Part shown: positions 24,001-33,854 of the stretch, piece after piece
How the letters are laid out: each line of letters opens with the position of its first letter
Position numbering within the stretch: the first letter of the stretch is position 1
NCBI GenBank assembly: GCA_947000775.1
Contig: CAMQGK010000001.1
Location: 485,001-549,000 of the forward strand
Source: Pterois miles
Lineage: Eukaryota; Chordata; Actinopteri; Perciformes; Scorpaenidae
DNA length: 64,000 nucleotides
Reading direction: 5' to 3'
Notes under the pieces: model-generated
The model's database searches: none
What the model was told of the DNA's origin: nothing
The model's input: the letters and a program-made list of their open reading frames with translations, nothing else
Position numbers and translations under genes: made by a program

Positions 24001-27000
24001 TACAATTATGATCATTTAAATATGAGAAAATAGTGAAAAATGCTCATTACAATTTCCCAGAGCTGAGATAACATAATCAAATTACTTGTTCTGTTGGATC
24101 AACAGTCCAAAACATCATAAAATACCAAGACAACCAGAGAAACTTAACATTTGAGATGGAACCAGCCAATGTTTGACTCAAAAGATTAGTTAATGAAAAC
24201 TTATGAAGTAGTTGCTTTTTAATGCACATTTCATGCTTTGGGTCTTGTGTACTTCCAACAGGTTCTTTTCTCACCCAGAAACGTGGTCAGTCGAATCCGC
24301 CAAGCTCTGGACATACTCCATAGTGAAGTATGTTTTCATCTTCTTGCACAAATATACAAGCACACTGTATGTTAGCAATTTCATAGTCATACCCCAAATG
24401 ACAGACAGCCTACAAACATGATGTATTGTATCATCCAGGTTCCCCGGGCCATTGTCAATCTGATAGAGCTGTTAAACATTGTACCGTTGCGTGATCTGCA
24501 CAAGGATAAAACTCTGGGCTGTCCCACCTGGTTTGTTAGGTCAGTGATTTTTTTTATTGTGTTATAAATAAAAACTAAACAAGTCAGTCTTTAACAGTTT
24601 TGATGTTTATGTTTCAGTTTAGTTTGCCCGTGCATACTGAAGCCGAAAGATGGTTCCTCTGAACTCCAGAAGGTCAATGACATCAATAAAGCCTATCAGG
24701 TACAAAACTAAGGGACACTAAAAGAAAGTTTAAGGTTTTTATTTGTACATATTCTTAAGCGCATTACAAAATTCACCAATCTTGAAGAACAGTGTGTAAC
24801 ATATCAGGGGATCTGTTATAATATTTGATGTTCTCCACGTATTAGCGTGGGTTTTCTCCGGCTTCCTCTCCGCCCAAAAAAAAAGGGGGTAAAATTAATG
24901 ATTAAAAATTGTTTGTGGGGGTGAAGGAAAAAAAGAGGGGTGGTTTTTTTTTTGGGTGGGGGGGGGGGGGGGGAAAGTGTGGGGGGGGGAACCCCCCTTC
25001 CCCCAAAAAGAGGGGGGGGAAGAGGGGCCCCCCCGGGAGACCAATAGGGGGAGGGGGGGTGAGATGGTGGTTATAATCAGCTGAAACTATGATTGTGTTT
25101 TCGTTAGCTTAGAATGATTCCTCCCTCTTTATTTGGAAGGGCAATCTAACTAGAAAGGGGGGAGGAGGGAGGAGAGCTCCAAAGACATGATAGATGTCAC
25201 CAAGATCCTACACACTGTACCTTTAAGTTGACTTTGACAACATATTGTAAATTTAACACCTAAAACAGATTTTCAACTCCTATTTTAGGAGCTAAATCAT
25301 CATTACGTCATCACCATGACACTGTCAACTCAAAATATCTTTCACTGAAAAGTCTTCTTTATGTTTTGGCTGTTTTTCCATCCAGCACGCGATGAGAGAG
25401 CTAATTGACTCCGGCCGCTATGACACACACCACAACTTCACTGTGGTGCTGCAGCCATTCCTCAGGGAGGTTTTCCTTCCCAAGTTGGAGGTAACACACC
25501 TGAAACATTAAATATACCTAATGAATTCATATTTTATTCATTTGCGTTAATTATTTTTTCCTTTTTAAAGGATGGCCGGCCTGATCGCTCATACTTTTCA
25601 CCTGACTGTTTTCATCTCAGCCAGAAAGCTCACACTCTCATGGCTCAGGCTCTCTGGAACAACATGGTAAAGATTTGCTTTATTCAAAGACATTTCCCCG
25701 CATTTATATTTTGGCACATGTGGTTTTTATTTCTCTAAATGATCCAAAATAAATCACATGGCTTTTACAATTTCTAGTTAGAGCCAGTGGGCAACAAGAC
25801 GTTTACACAAGACTTCTCAGCTGGCATTGACCTGAAGTGTCCCTCTGAGGTGACCAATAATTTATTAAAACTTATACATCACATTTTTTTTTTAATTTTG
25901 TGTATTCATGTGTTTTTGATTATTTCTCTGTCAGACCAACCCATTTATTAGGACTGCTGTCAACAGCAACTACAGCTTTCCCGGCCCTCCCCCGACTCCT
26001 GCCCCCACTACAGTAGGTCACAGTTTCTGTCTTTCATACACAATACAACTATAAAATGGTCAAGTCATTGTTATTTATGCATGATGCCAAGTCACCTATA
26101 AAGCCCTAACATATGTCTCTGTCATTCTTTAGAACTGGGGCAGTGACTTTTCCTGCATTAACACAGCTCCATCCAACTCTGTGCCCACTTCAGGTAAGCT
26201 GTTTCGCTGTTACCTAAAGGGGAATAGAAATGTTAGATGTCAGATATGCTCATGTTGATCTTTGTTAGCTCACAGGTTACGACCGGCGGACATCAAAGTG
26301 GTGGCTGCTGTGGGAGACTCTATAACGGTAAGTCTGTACACAAAAAAACTTTTGATTGTGTCTCAGTCTTGACTTGATGTTCTTATTTCTCCTTGTTTTC
26401 TATGTTTTGTCTGCGTCTTTGAATTCTGTCTTCCCCTTTTATTCTGTTTTGAAAAGTAAATTAGATGTTGGAAAATGTAATGGCGTCCCATTATTTTTTT
26501 AAACAATAGCGTCTGTCAGCATTGAGCTATCTCATGTAGTAATATCCAGCATAGTCAGATTATACCTTTGTTTAAGCTGTTTCACTTAATATTAGTTTAT
26601 TTGTATAATTTCAGCTCTCTGACATCAAGCAAATTTCCAGCTCAGCTAATGGGGCAACAAACAATGCAATAATGATATTGAGGGACATAATAGATTAGTT
26701 TGTGGAAGTAACAAGATTATATTATTATTGTTATTATTCATTCATTCATTCATCGTCAACCGCTTATCCCGTTAGGGGTCGCGGGGGGGGCTGGAGCCGA
26801 TCACAGCTGGCATTGGGCGAAGGCGGGGTTCACCCTGGACAGGTCGCCAGTCCATCGCAGGGCACGTAGAGACAGACAACATAGAGACAGACAACCATTC
26901 ACGCTCACATTCACACCTACGGGCAATTTAGAGTCATCAATTAACCTAAACAGCATGTCTTTGGACTGTGGGAGGAAGCCGGAGTACCCGGAGAAAACCC

Positions 27001-30000
27001 ACGCTTACACGGGGAGAACATGCAAACTCCACACAGAAGAGCCGCAAGCTGGAATCAAACCTGCGACCCTCTTGCTGTGAGGCGACAGCGCTAACCACCG
27101 TACAGCCAATTATTGTTATTATTATTTTTATTATTAGTAGTAGTAGTAGTAGTTTTTGTTTTTTTGTTCAATTTTATTGTCCGCCGTTTTAATTTTTTTT
27201 ATTTGACTGATTTCTGTAGTTTGTTTTCTTTTGTTTCATTTTTTACTTGTTATTTGTTGTTGTTATTGTCATTAGTAGTTTTTATTATTGTTGGTTTACT
27301 GATTCTTGTAGTTTGTTTCTGTTACTGTTGTTGTTGATTTATTTATTCTTCTAGATTGGTTTTCATATGTTTTAGCTCCTCTTTTGCTTTGATTTGATTA
27401 CACATTTGGCCTTACATTGTGATGTAGTGTTTTTGTACAGACCCCAGAAAGAGTAGTTTCTGTCTTGATAGTTTGTTTATTAGCAAGTGCTTTTATAGCA
27501 TTTTCTTGTCATAGGCATCATTTCTTCACATTTTCTGCAAAATCTGGTTGTCATATTTTGTGTCTTTTGTATTTTAGAGAGCATTATTAGTTGAAGGAGT
27601 CAGAGAGACAGAGAAATAATTTTGTAGTATAACCATCTTTTTCTGCATCTTTCTTTTAGGCCGGCTTTGGCGCCAAGGCCAAAAATCTCCTGCAGCTAAG
27701 AACTGAGTACAGAGGGGTGTCATGGAGGTGAGAGACTGCACACAAACTATATACGTAACACATTTATGCACACTTCATTGTGATCATTTGATTTATTGTT
27801 TGTTTTAAAAGCATCGGAGGAGACAAAACTCTTGAGACTGTGACAACATTACCAAGTAAGTTCCGAGCCTTATCTGTCCTGTAGCTCTCTGGTCGACCAC
27901 TAGATGGCACATTTGGACTGTAACAAAACGTCCCTTTTTCTTTACACATCAGATATCTTGAAGAAGTTCAATCCTAAAATCAAAGGGGTGTCAAAGGGAC
28001 AGGGGAAAGGGCAGACTGGCTTCAACATGGCTGTATCAGGAGCTAAAATATCGTGAGTCTGAATATTTCTCTGATCATGGTTCACTTTCATGTGTTATGT
28101 GCATTTTGCATTGCACTGATAAACAAATCTCACACAGAGGAATCCCTGGGCAGATCCGACGCCTGATTGATACCATGAAGAATGCCTCTGTGAGTTTAAT
28201 ATAGGGTGCTCTACTAATGCAAGCACTGATGTTGTTTTGTGACCACAAATTTGAAGGGCACCTTTCTTGTTCTTTCTCTTACTTTTTGATCCTTTCTCCA
28301 TCATTTCAACAAAAACAGTCGGTGGATTTTGAGAATGACTGGAAGCTGGTGACCCTCTTCATTGGAGGCAACGACCTGTGTCAGTACTGCAATGACCGGG
28401 TGAGTCGTCACATGGAAAAAGCAGGATGATCCAACGGATGAAGGACGTTCCCCTCACTTAAAAGAATCTCACAGTGGCCAAACATCCTGTATAGTGTTGT
28501 GTGATGCCCTGTGTAGAGCCATCTCATGATATCACTGTCCAAACGGGACGATGCACCGGAGCAGAATAATCAAGCTTTGTGAGCAGCCCTCCCCTGATTG
28601 TTTTATTGTGTCAGAGTAAGATGAGAGCAGACGTGGTTTCTTTTCAATGGCCACATTCTGTCACACAAATCACCCCCTCTCCCTCCTCTATCTCTGGCCT
28701 CTGTCTGCATGAAACAAGCACACGAGGGACAGTGACAGGCCTTGTTCTCTAAGAGGCATAAACAACACAGAGGTCAGCCCAGACTCTCTTCATCCTGTCT
28801 CACTCCCTCCTCCTTCTTCTTCTCTCTCTTTCTCCTTTTGCCTCCATTTCCCTTTTTATCTCCCTCTCTACATTACTCCCCTCAGTGTTGTCTCTCTTTT
28901 AATGTTTGTGCTTTGAAGCAGAATATCAAAGCACAGCATCAATTTAAGATGAGCTCTGAGACTGTGGTAGTGACAGCTTAGCTGTTGCTCCTGCACTCAT
29001 ACATGTTGCATGGCGTGGCGTTGGCGGTTCTTTTGGTTGATATGCACTTTTTAGCAACAATCTTGGACAGTTTCCACTGAATTGAATATTCTTCCTGTCT
29101 GTGGCCACAACAGAACAGGGCTGTTAATGAAAGACAAGGCACAAGAGTACATGTGTTCACTGTGGATTGTGTGTCATGTCATTATTCTTTTGTTCTCAAA
29201 ACTACAGGCCTCTTTGTCACCTCAGAACTACAGTCATCATATGATGACAAGCTTGGATATGCTTTACCAAGAGGTAAAATAATGATGTTATTTACCAGGA
29301 AATATCTGTTGATTGTGCAAAAAATACCATAATGGACTGTAAAATAATTAAAAATGTGTAGCTTGCCCTCCCAGATAGGTTCACATTTTCTTCCCTTAAA
29401 TTATCATTGACAAAAGAATCAATTCTGAATTTTACTCTGAAAGTGCATAAAGGTCATGCTGTTTTCTTGCTTTCTGGTTGTAGGTTCCCAGGACAATTGT
29501 CAATGTCTTGGAGATCCTAGAAATTGAAGGTCTTCGCAGGATCAAAAGGGATAGTCTCGGGTGCAGTGTGTTACAAAAGTACGCCCATCGATCCACTCAT
29601 GCCAAATCAGTTCTACATAAATTAAGACCACAGAGTCCAAGGCAGATTGCTCCTTTAAATCAACAGCACTTCTCTTAATATTGATCCAGCATGTAGTCAG
29701 TCCAGCAAAGAAATTTATAATAGTTTAGTGTTTATTGAATTATGCCTCATCCCTGAATCAATTACAAAAAGTAGCATTATTCAGTGCTGATTTACCAGGT
29801 ATTAAAGCATTTTATTTCCCTAGATCAGCTGTTTATTTTCACCCTTGATCCTCAGGTATGTCTGCCCGTGCTTCTTGTTGCCAGGAGAGGATTCCCCAGA
29901 GCTGGCTGAAGTAAAACGGATCAATCGGGAACTACAGGTTAGCAGACTGGAACTGTGAACTCTCAGAACTCTCTACTCAATAATTGGTTTTGCTTATTGT

Positions 30001-31896
30001 TATTCCACTCAGACGTTTGAGCTCCACTGTGCAGACTGATGTTTGTGCAGAGATTGAAGGGGGGCGTTCTCTGTGCTCACCTTAAATCTGTGTTTAAAGC
30101 CTCTTTTTGACCACAGGAACTTTCCCAAGGGAGTAGGAACCCTTTGAGGAACTCTGTGTGTTTCGACTGCATGGACCAGTCTCTAAATTAAGTTCTGGGG
30201 ACAATTTACACCCCCAGAAATGGTCCTGGTCTAGGGACTTTCTGAAAGTACAGGGACTTTTGGGTTGTGATTTTCAGGAACTGATCGCTGCATATCAAAG
30301 CACATGATGTAAAAGAAAATGTGATTCATCAGACCGGGCCACCTTCTTCCATTGCTCTGTGGTCCAGTTCTGGTGCTCACATGCCCACTGTAGGACATGG
30401 GTCAGCATGGGCACCCTGACCGGTCTGCAGCTACACAGCCCCTTATGTGAACCAGCATTAACTTTTTCAGCAATCTGAGCTACAGTAGCTCTTCTATTGG
30501 ATCTATTGGACCTGTGCTCCCCATGTGCATCAATGAGCCTTGGCCACCTATGACCCTGTCTTCACTGGTTTTCCTTCCTAGGACTACTTTTGGTAGGTCC
30601 TGACTACTGCAGACTGGGAAAATCCCACAAGAGCTGCAGTCTTGGAGATGCTCTGACCCAGTCATCTAGCCATCACTATTTGACCCTTGTCGAAGTCATT
30701 CACATCCTTATGCTTGCCCGTTTTTTTCTGCTTCCAACACATCAGCTTCAAGGACAAAATGTTGACTTGCTGCCTAATATATCCCACCCACTGCCAGGTT
30801 CCACTGTAACAAGATTAACAATGTTATTCACTTCACCTATCAGTGGTCATAATGTTATGGCTGACCGGTGTGTATAATATCACAACTCCAGCGCAGAAAC
30901 ACTGGAGATTTAATTGATAGTTCAACATTTGAAGCGAAAATATTTTCGTATATTTTAGTAGATTATGGATTTTTACATGAGGGAGAAGTAATAGATTGAA
31001 TTTGAATTGTCTGAACTAATTGAACTCTTGTGGTCTTTCTATCAGGTTGAGACAGAAAAATTGGTGTATGGAGGCCGCTATGATAAAAGAGAGGACTTTG
31101 CTGTGATTGCGCAGCCCTTTTTTAGGAACACCATTGTCCCTTTGAATGCTGTAAGTCCTGCATGTACCCATGAGCCTCCACTACATATACAAACATATAC
31201 ACTTTGGCACAGTAACAAGCTATTTACGTCAAAGCACATGCTAACACTGATGTGTTGTATTATTTCTTCTTCAGGACGGCAAAGCTGACACCACCTACTT
31301 CTCTGAGGACTGCTTCCACTTCAGTGAACGGGGACATGCAGACATGGCTGCAGCTCTGTGGAACAACATGGTGAGTCCAACAGTTAATGGCTAACTGCTT
31401 GACAGAGGGAGCATTGCAATTTAGTCACGTGCTGAGCAAAGATGTACTCTGTTTCATCTCTAGTTGGAGCCAGTGGGTAAAAAACAGACATACAACAATT
31501 TCACAAATGCCAGAAATAACATCAAGTGCCCCACTGAGGTAAGCAAGCTGCCACTGAGCCACTTGGGATTTATCTGCATGAATGGTTCATACAAGTGGGT
31601 GTGGCTGAATAGAAGACTTTGGCCCTTGTTTGTTGCAGGAGCATCCATACATCTTCACAAAGGAGAACAGCTTTCCCAGTTCAACCACCACCACCACAGC
31701 ACCTATAACAAGCAGCACAACTTTACCTCACAGCCACGATTGCAGTGACGACTTGCCAGTGTGGCTTGCTGCTGTGCTGGCCGTGACAGGTCTTCTGATT
31801 GGCTGGGCTGTCACCTGGCTCCTCCTCTCCTGCAGAGCCAAGAGGAGCAAGCAGGTGATGACGGCTGCAGTGGAGATGAAGGGCACCGTGTTTTAA
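15047..31896 (+). CDS. plb1: phospholipase B1, membrane associated (three-repeat form)
   Basis: There are 43 coding exons, all in phase, 3282 nt, 1093 aa: 15047-15107, 15833-15876, 15977-16040, 16148-16211, 16338-16372, 16881-16947, 17041-17089, 19042-19107, 19203-19268, 19351-19403, 19602-19674, 19762-19869, 20015-20068, 20474-20542, 20701-20787, 20876-20936, 21022-21080, 22143-22216, 22343-22386, 22963-23071, 23175-23226, 23352-23432, 24262-24327, 24439-24539, 24618-24699, 25386-25490, 25571-25666, 25778-25849, 25935-26012, 26133-26193, 26269-26327, 27660-27727, 27812-27855, 27953-28052, 28138-28189, 28319-28399, 29208-29273, 29484-29578, 29856-29937, 31046-31150, 31275-31370, 31464-31538, 31639-31896. 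The product is an apical-membrane phospholipase A2/lysophospholipase and retinyl-ester hydrolase of the GDSL family. A signal peptide covers residues 1-18. Repeat 1 (36-320) is degenerate. Repeat 2 (321-680) has S358 in GDSL, D472 in GGND and H613 in DCFH, the same spacing as the rat triad S404/D518/H659. Repeat 3 (681-1008) has S718, D827 and H966. A Thr-rich stalk, a membrane helix (about 1048-1072) and a short basic tail follow. Mammalian PLB1 has four repeats. Small exons with weak conservation (2-5) are the least certain. Confidence 0.93.
17203..17731. mobile_element. hAT-like non-autonomous element with 8-bp target duplication
   Basis: The terminal inverted repeats are TAGGGTTGCCAGATATTTGG at the left and, read inward from the right, TAGAGTGACCAGATGTCTGG. 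A perfect 8-bp direct repeat, GTCTATTT, flanks it (17195-17202 and 17732-17739), as expected for the hAT superfamily. No transposase frame is present. It lies in plb1 intron 7. Confidence 0.85.
17745..17965. repeat. dispersed teleost repeat (GGAGCCAGGTTAGCTGTT)
   Basis: It contains GGAGCCAGGTTAGCTGTTCC followed by ATGCTATGCTATGCTAAC, a combination I recognise from many fish genomes. The edges are approximate and the family name is unknown to me. Confidence 0.45.
17991..18882 (-). mobile_element. 5'-truncated LINE (L2/CR1-like) with reverse-transcriptase C-terminus
   Basis: The minus-strand reading frame (open 18843-18223, extending in frame upstream to about 18882) encodes the end of a non-LTR reverse-transcriptase protein: LRNHLQINAGKTKELVVDF, YKYLGVHLNNKLDW, VCWGSSITAADRKRLDKII and RRSFLPAAVRLHN. 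It is followed by a short 3' UTR ending TTTCCCCACTGTGGGACTAA, TAAAGGAATATCTTATC and then a TATCT/GATAA microsatellite at 17991-18027. The frame is uninterrupted for 206 codons, suggesting a fairly young insertion. The 5' end is truncated, as usual for LINEs. It sits antisense in plb1 intron 7. Clade assignment is from memory. Confidence 0.88.
21147..21873 (+). mobile_element. TIR transposon (GTGTGTAGGATT family), full-length copy
   Basis: The left end is TTAAAGGTACAGTGTGTAGG and the right end, read inward, is TTAAAAGACCAGTGTGTAAC. About 727 bp separate the outer edges and there is no transposase frame. Related pieces are at 1199-1287 and 24783-25231. It lies in plb1 intron 17, between the exon with the GDSL serine of repeat 2 and the next exon. 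Confidence 0.8.
23573..23906. mobile_element. hAT-like non-autonomous element with 8-bp target duplication
   Basis: It begins TAGGGCAGCAGCTAACGACT and ends near GTAGCTCTC. A perfect 8-bp direct repeat, ATATTGTT, lies immediately outside (23565-23572 and 23907-23914). Internal blocks such as AATTAATCTGTCGATTATTT are typical of an abundant fish family; another copy is at 52858-53221. It lies in plb1 intron 22. Confidence 0.85.
24783..25231 (-). mobile_element. TIR transposon (GTGTGTAGGATT family), copy with anomalous centre
   Basis: The ends AAGAACAGTGTGTAACAT (left) and ATCCTACACACTGTACCTTT (right) match the element at 21147-21873 in reverse orientation. The centre carries a short inverted piece of the ACCGCTTATCC-family repeat (24841-24870, GCGTGGGTTTTCTCCGGCTT) and then an odd homopolymer-rich stretch at about 24878-25065. 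It lies in plb1 intron 25. Confidence 0.6.
24878..25065. other. probable low-quality or mis-assembled sequence
   Basis: The stretch is dominated by long G, C, A and T runs, including about 18 consecutive Gs near 24957-24974 and CCCCCC blocks. This is unlike any other part of the window and unlike the transposon copies on either side. It resembles a poor-quality read end merged into a consensus. It is intronic, so the plb1 coding sequence is unaffected. Confidence 0.6.
26328..27659 (+). other. plb1: plb1 intron 31 with repeat and low-complexity T-rich tract
   Basis: This is an intron between the GDSL exon of repeat 3 and the next coding exon. It holds the dispersed repeat at 26736-27110, followed by TTATTATT and TAGTAGTAG simple repeats (27112-27152) and a long TTG/TTA-rich stretch to about 27350. 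Open frames in this stretch are low-complexity artefacts. Confidence 0.7.
26736..27110 (+). repeat. dispersed teleost repeat (ACCGCTTATCC family), copy 2
   Basis: This is the longest of the three copies. It runs from an ATTC microsatellite through CAACCGCTTATCCCGTTAGG, CACCCTGGACAGGTCGCCAG, TTTGGACTGTGGGAGGAAGC and GAACATGCAAACTCCACACA to GCGCTAACCACCGTACAGCC. The flanks are TTATTATTG-type simple sequence on both sides. Confidence 0.85.
28400..29207 (+). other. plb1: plb1 intron 36
   Basis: This is non-coding and without a repeat I recognise. It contains a long pyrimidine-rich tract on the plus strand (about 28780-28900, CCTCCTTCTTCTTCTCTCTC and similar). Confidence 0.6.
30296..30872 (-). 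pseudogene. decayed Tc1/mariner-like transposase element
   Basis: The minus strand starts with ACACCGGTCAGCCATAACAT (near 30872) and, in shifting frames interrupted by stops, yields DFDKGQIVMAR, LGQSISKTAALVG, RRATVAQIAEKVNAGS and NWTTEQWKKVA followed by RSDESHFLLHHV. This order matches the helix-turn-helix and the first catalytic Asp region of a Tc1-like transposase. The copy stops after that region, so the rest of the catalytic core is absent. It lies antisense in plb1 intron 39, next to another unidentified repetitive block at about 30110-30290. Confidence 0.75.
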
Positions 31897-32577
31897 AGTG
31901 CTACTTACTGTATTTTTTTGTACTGTGCTATTCAAAGGACCACAACTACAAAACAACATATTTTGTGGTTTTTCATATCAAGATATGATAAGATAGTTAA
32001 GCCAATTATTGTCCTTGGACCATGGAAAATATTACTGGATGCAGAGGTGGAAAAAGTACACCAGCCTTTACCTAAAGAAAGTAATGAATAAGACAACAGA
32101 ACCACACTCCTGCATTCAAACTACGTTGAAGTTAAAGATGTACAGTATTTAAATGTTGTAGCTGGTCTAACAACTTGACTTAATGAGACAATGCACCAAC
32201 CACTACAAATCAAGCACAGTGGACTTCATGTGCAAAAGTAAAAATTACTGGCTGCACATTAACTTTTAACCTCTGTTATATATTCAATTATATTAAAAGG
32301 GTCTAAGGATAGACGGTATCGTATGCTGTACAGATTGTAAAGCCCCTTGAGGCAAATTTGTGCCTTAAAATGAAGTAGAAAAGATGAAGTATTTGAAGTC
32401 AGTACTGTCACTTTTAACCAGGGTTTTCAGATAAAAACTGTGGAGTACACTCTTGCTAGATATAAATATGAATCAAACATTATGTATATTTTCTTTCTTA
32501 CCTTAATGCCTTTGTAATACTTGTAAATATTTTTGTTTCATTGTTTGTTTGTTTGTTTGTTTGTTTTGGTTATTTGG

Positions 32578-32583
32578 AATAAA
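32578..32583 (+). terminator. plb1: candidate plb1 polyadenylation signal
   Basis: AATAAA lies about 680 bp after the plb1 stop codon, just after a GTTT microsatellite, with T/G-rich sequence downstream. It is the first canonical hexamer I found after the stop. Confidence 0.5.
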
Positions 32584-32985
32584 TAATTTGCAGTAATTCA
32601 TATAAACTGTGATCTAGCCTGATTGTTCAAGTGACATCCGGACAGACAGACACCAACCAGTCCTGACATGTTGTCCAGGAAATCACCACCATTATACCCT
32701 AATGGTATTTATTTTAGATACACAGGGAATACAGAGTGCCACTATATCATAAATTGCACAAACCACCCATGCACAAATGATTCTGCTTGGATCACAGCAC
32801 ACATCAGCCTGCACGCATTACCGTCTTCATTACCACCAGTGAGATAGCCCACTGATAAAACATAAAAAGGGATATTTTATGACCTCCTTAGAGTGATGAA
32901 AGCTACCGAACACTTCTGTTGATTATGTTGCAAGAATACAGTCATACAATACAGTCAACACATTTATTTGATTTGACATTTAATG

Positions 32986-33031
32986 TAAATTTCTCCACCG
33001 TGGGACTAATAAAGGAATATCTTATCTTATT
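32986..33031 (+). mobile_element. very short 3' remnant of the L2/CR1-like LINE
   Basis: TGGGACTAATAAAGGAATAT followed by CTTATCTTAT is the exact 3' end seen on the LINE at 17991-18882, here on the plus strand and reduced to under 50 bp. It is a severely 5'-truncated insertion. Confidence 0.75.
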
Positions 33032-33734
33032 TGGTAGCTGAAGTTATTAGATACACTAAAGATTTCACCAATAACACATATGATCACTTTATGCCATATG
33101 ATGTGTTGGTACTCTACCCAAATACATATACACATAAATACATATAATAGTTAAAATTAGCTCCACCTGAACTGGTGTTACACCTAAATCTGTGACCAGC
33201 AGAATCTGTGACCCTTAAAGTCACCATTTCTGACCCACTGTACCTGTGTAACGAATGAGGCAAATACGTGAGAGAAAACATGCTTTGTTAGAAAACATAA
33301 GCCTGTATGTATTTTAGTACTTTTAATTTAAATATATATTCAAAAAACTCTAAAGGAGAAGCAAAAGATAGGTACAGTGGCATCACAGATTTCAGTGTAA
33401 CACGTGTAACAGGTGGGTGCTATGCTACTTTTACTTTTCATATTTCAAGTACATTTTACTGATAATACTTTTGCTTCAATAAGATTTTAAATGCATGACT
33501 TTTGCTTGTAAAATTAGCATTTTTATATTGTTGTATGGCTGAATGCTGAATGCCTCTCCCACCACTGCAAACATGCACACAAATTGTGTTTTTTTTAGAT
33601 CAGTTTCAAAATAATGACAAATGAATGCAGGGTGACATTCAGTATAAGATATACAGTATGTCTGTCAGGCTAAAATCACGAATAAAGACATTTTATTTCA
33701 TATAAGGGTGGTTAAAGCGAGTCACTCTTCACTA

Positions 33735-33854
33735 CCCCCCCCCCCCCCCTTATCATCCCTGGTTACTGTTTCCTTGACAACAGCGCCTCCTGGTGTCTGT
33801 AGGGGGAATCGTAACCGGCCACCACTACCACATCAGTTTGAAGATGGCGGAGGG
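33735..33854 (+). promoter_or_regulatory. ppp1cb: ppp1cb proximal promoter / start region
   Basis: A run of 15 Cs (33735-33749) lies about 95 bp upstream of the start codon. The start codon is embedded in AAGATGGCGG (33841-33850), a match to the YY1 site that often overlaps the ATG in housekeeping genes. CpG-rich sequence continues into the first intron. A TATA box is not evident. The site and its factor are inferred from consensus only. Confidence 0.4.

Larger units (their letters stand above)
31897..33843 (+). other. plb1 3' UTR and plb1-ppp1cb spacer
   Basis: No coding sequence is seen. The plb1 3' UTR probably runs to just after the AATAAA at 32578. Beyond that the sequence is AT-rich, with a GTTT microsatellite (32541-32565), a LINE tail (32986-33031) and a poly-C run (33735-33749) close to the ppp1cb start. 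The two genes are in the same orientation, less than 2 kb apart. Confidence 0.5.

Noticed and set aside
27113..27337. Hydrophobic open frame rich in Leu, Val and Phe
   Set aside because: It is a translation of TTG/TTA/GTA simple sequence in a plb1 intron and not a membrane protein gene.
31464..31748. 94-codon open frame starting at the exon of plb1 repeat 3
   Set aside because: It reads the plb1 exon at 31464 in a wrong frame and continues through the intron; the plb1 frame giving LEPVGKKQTYNNF is the real one.
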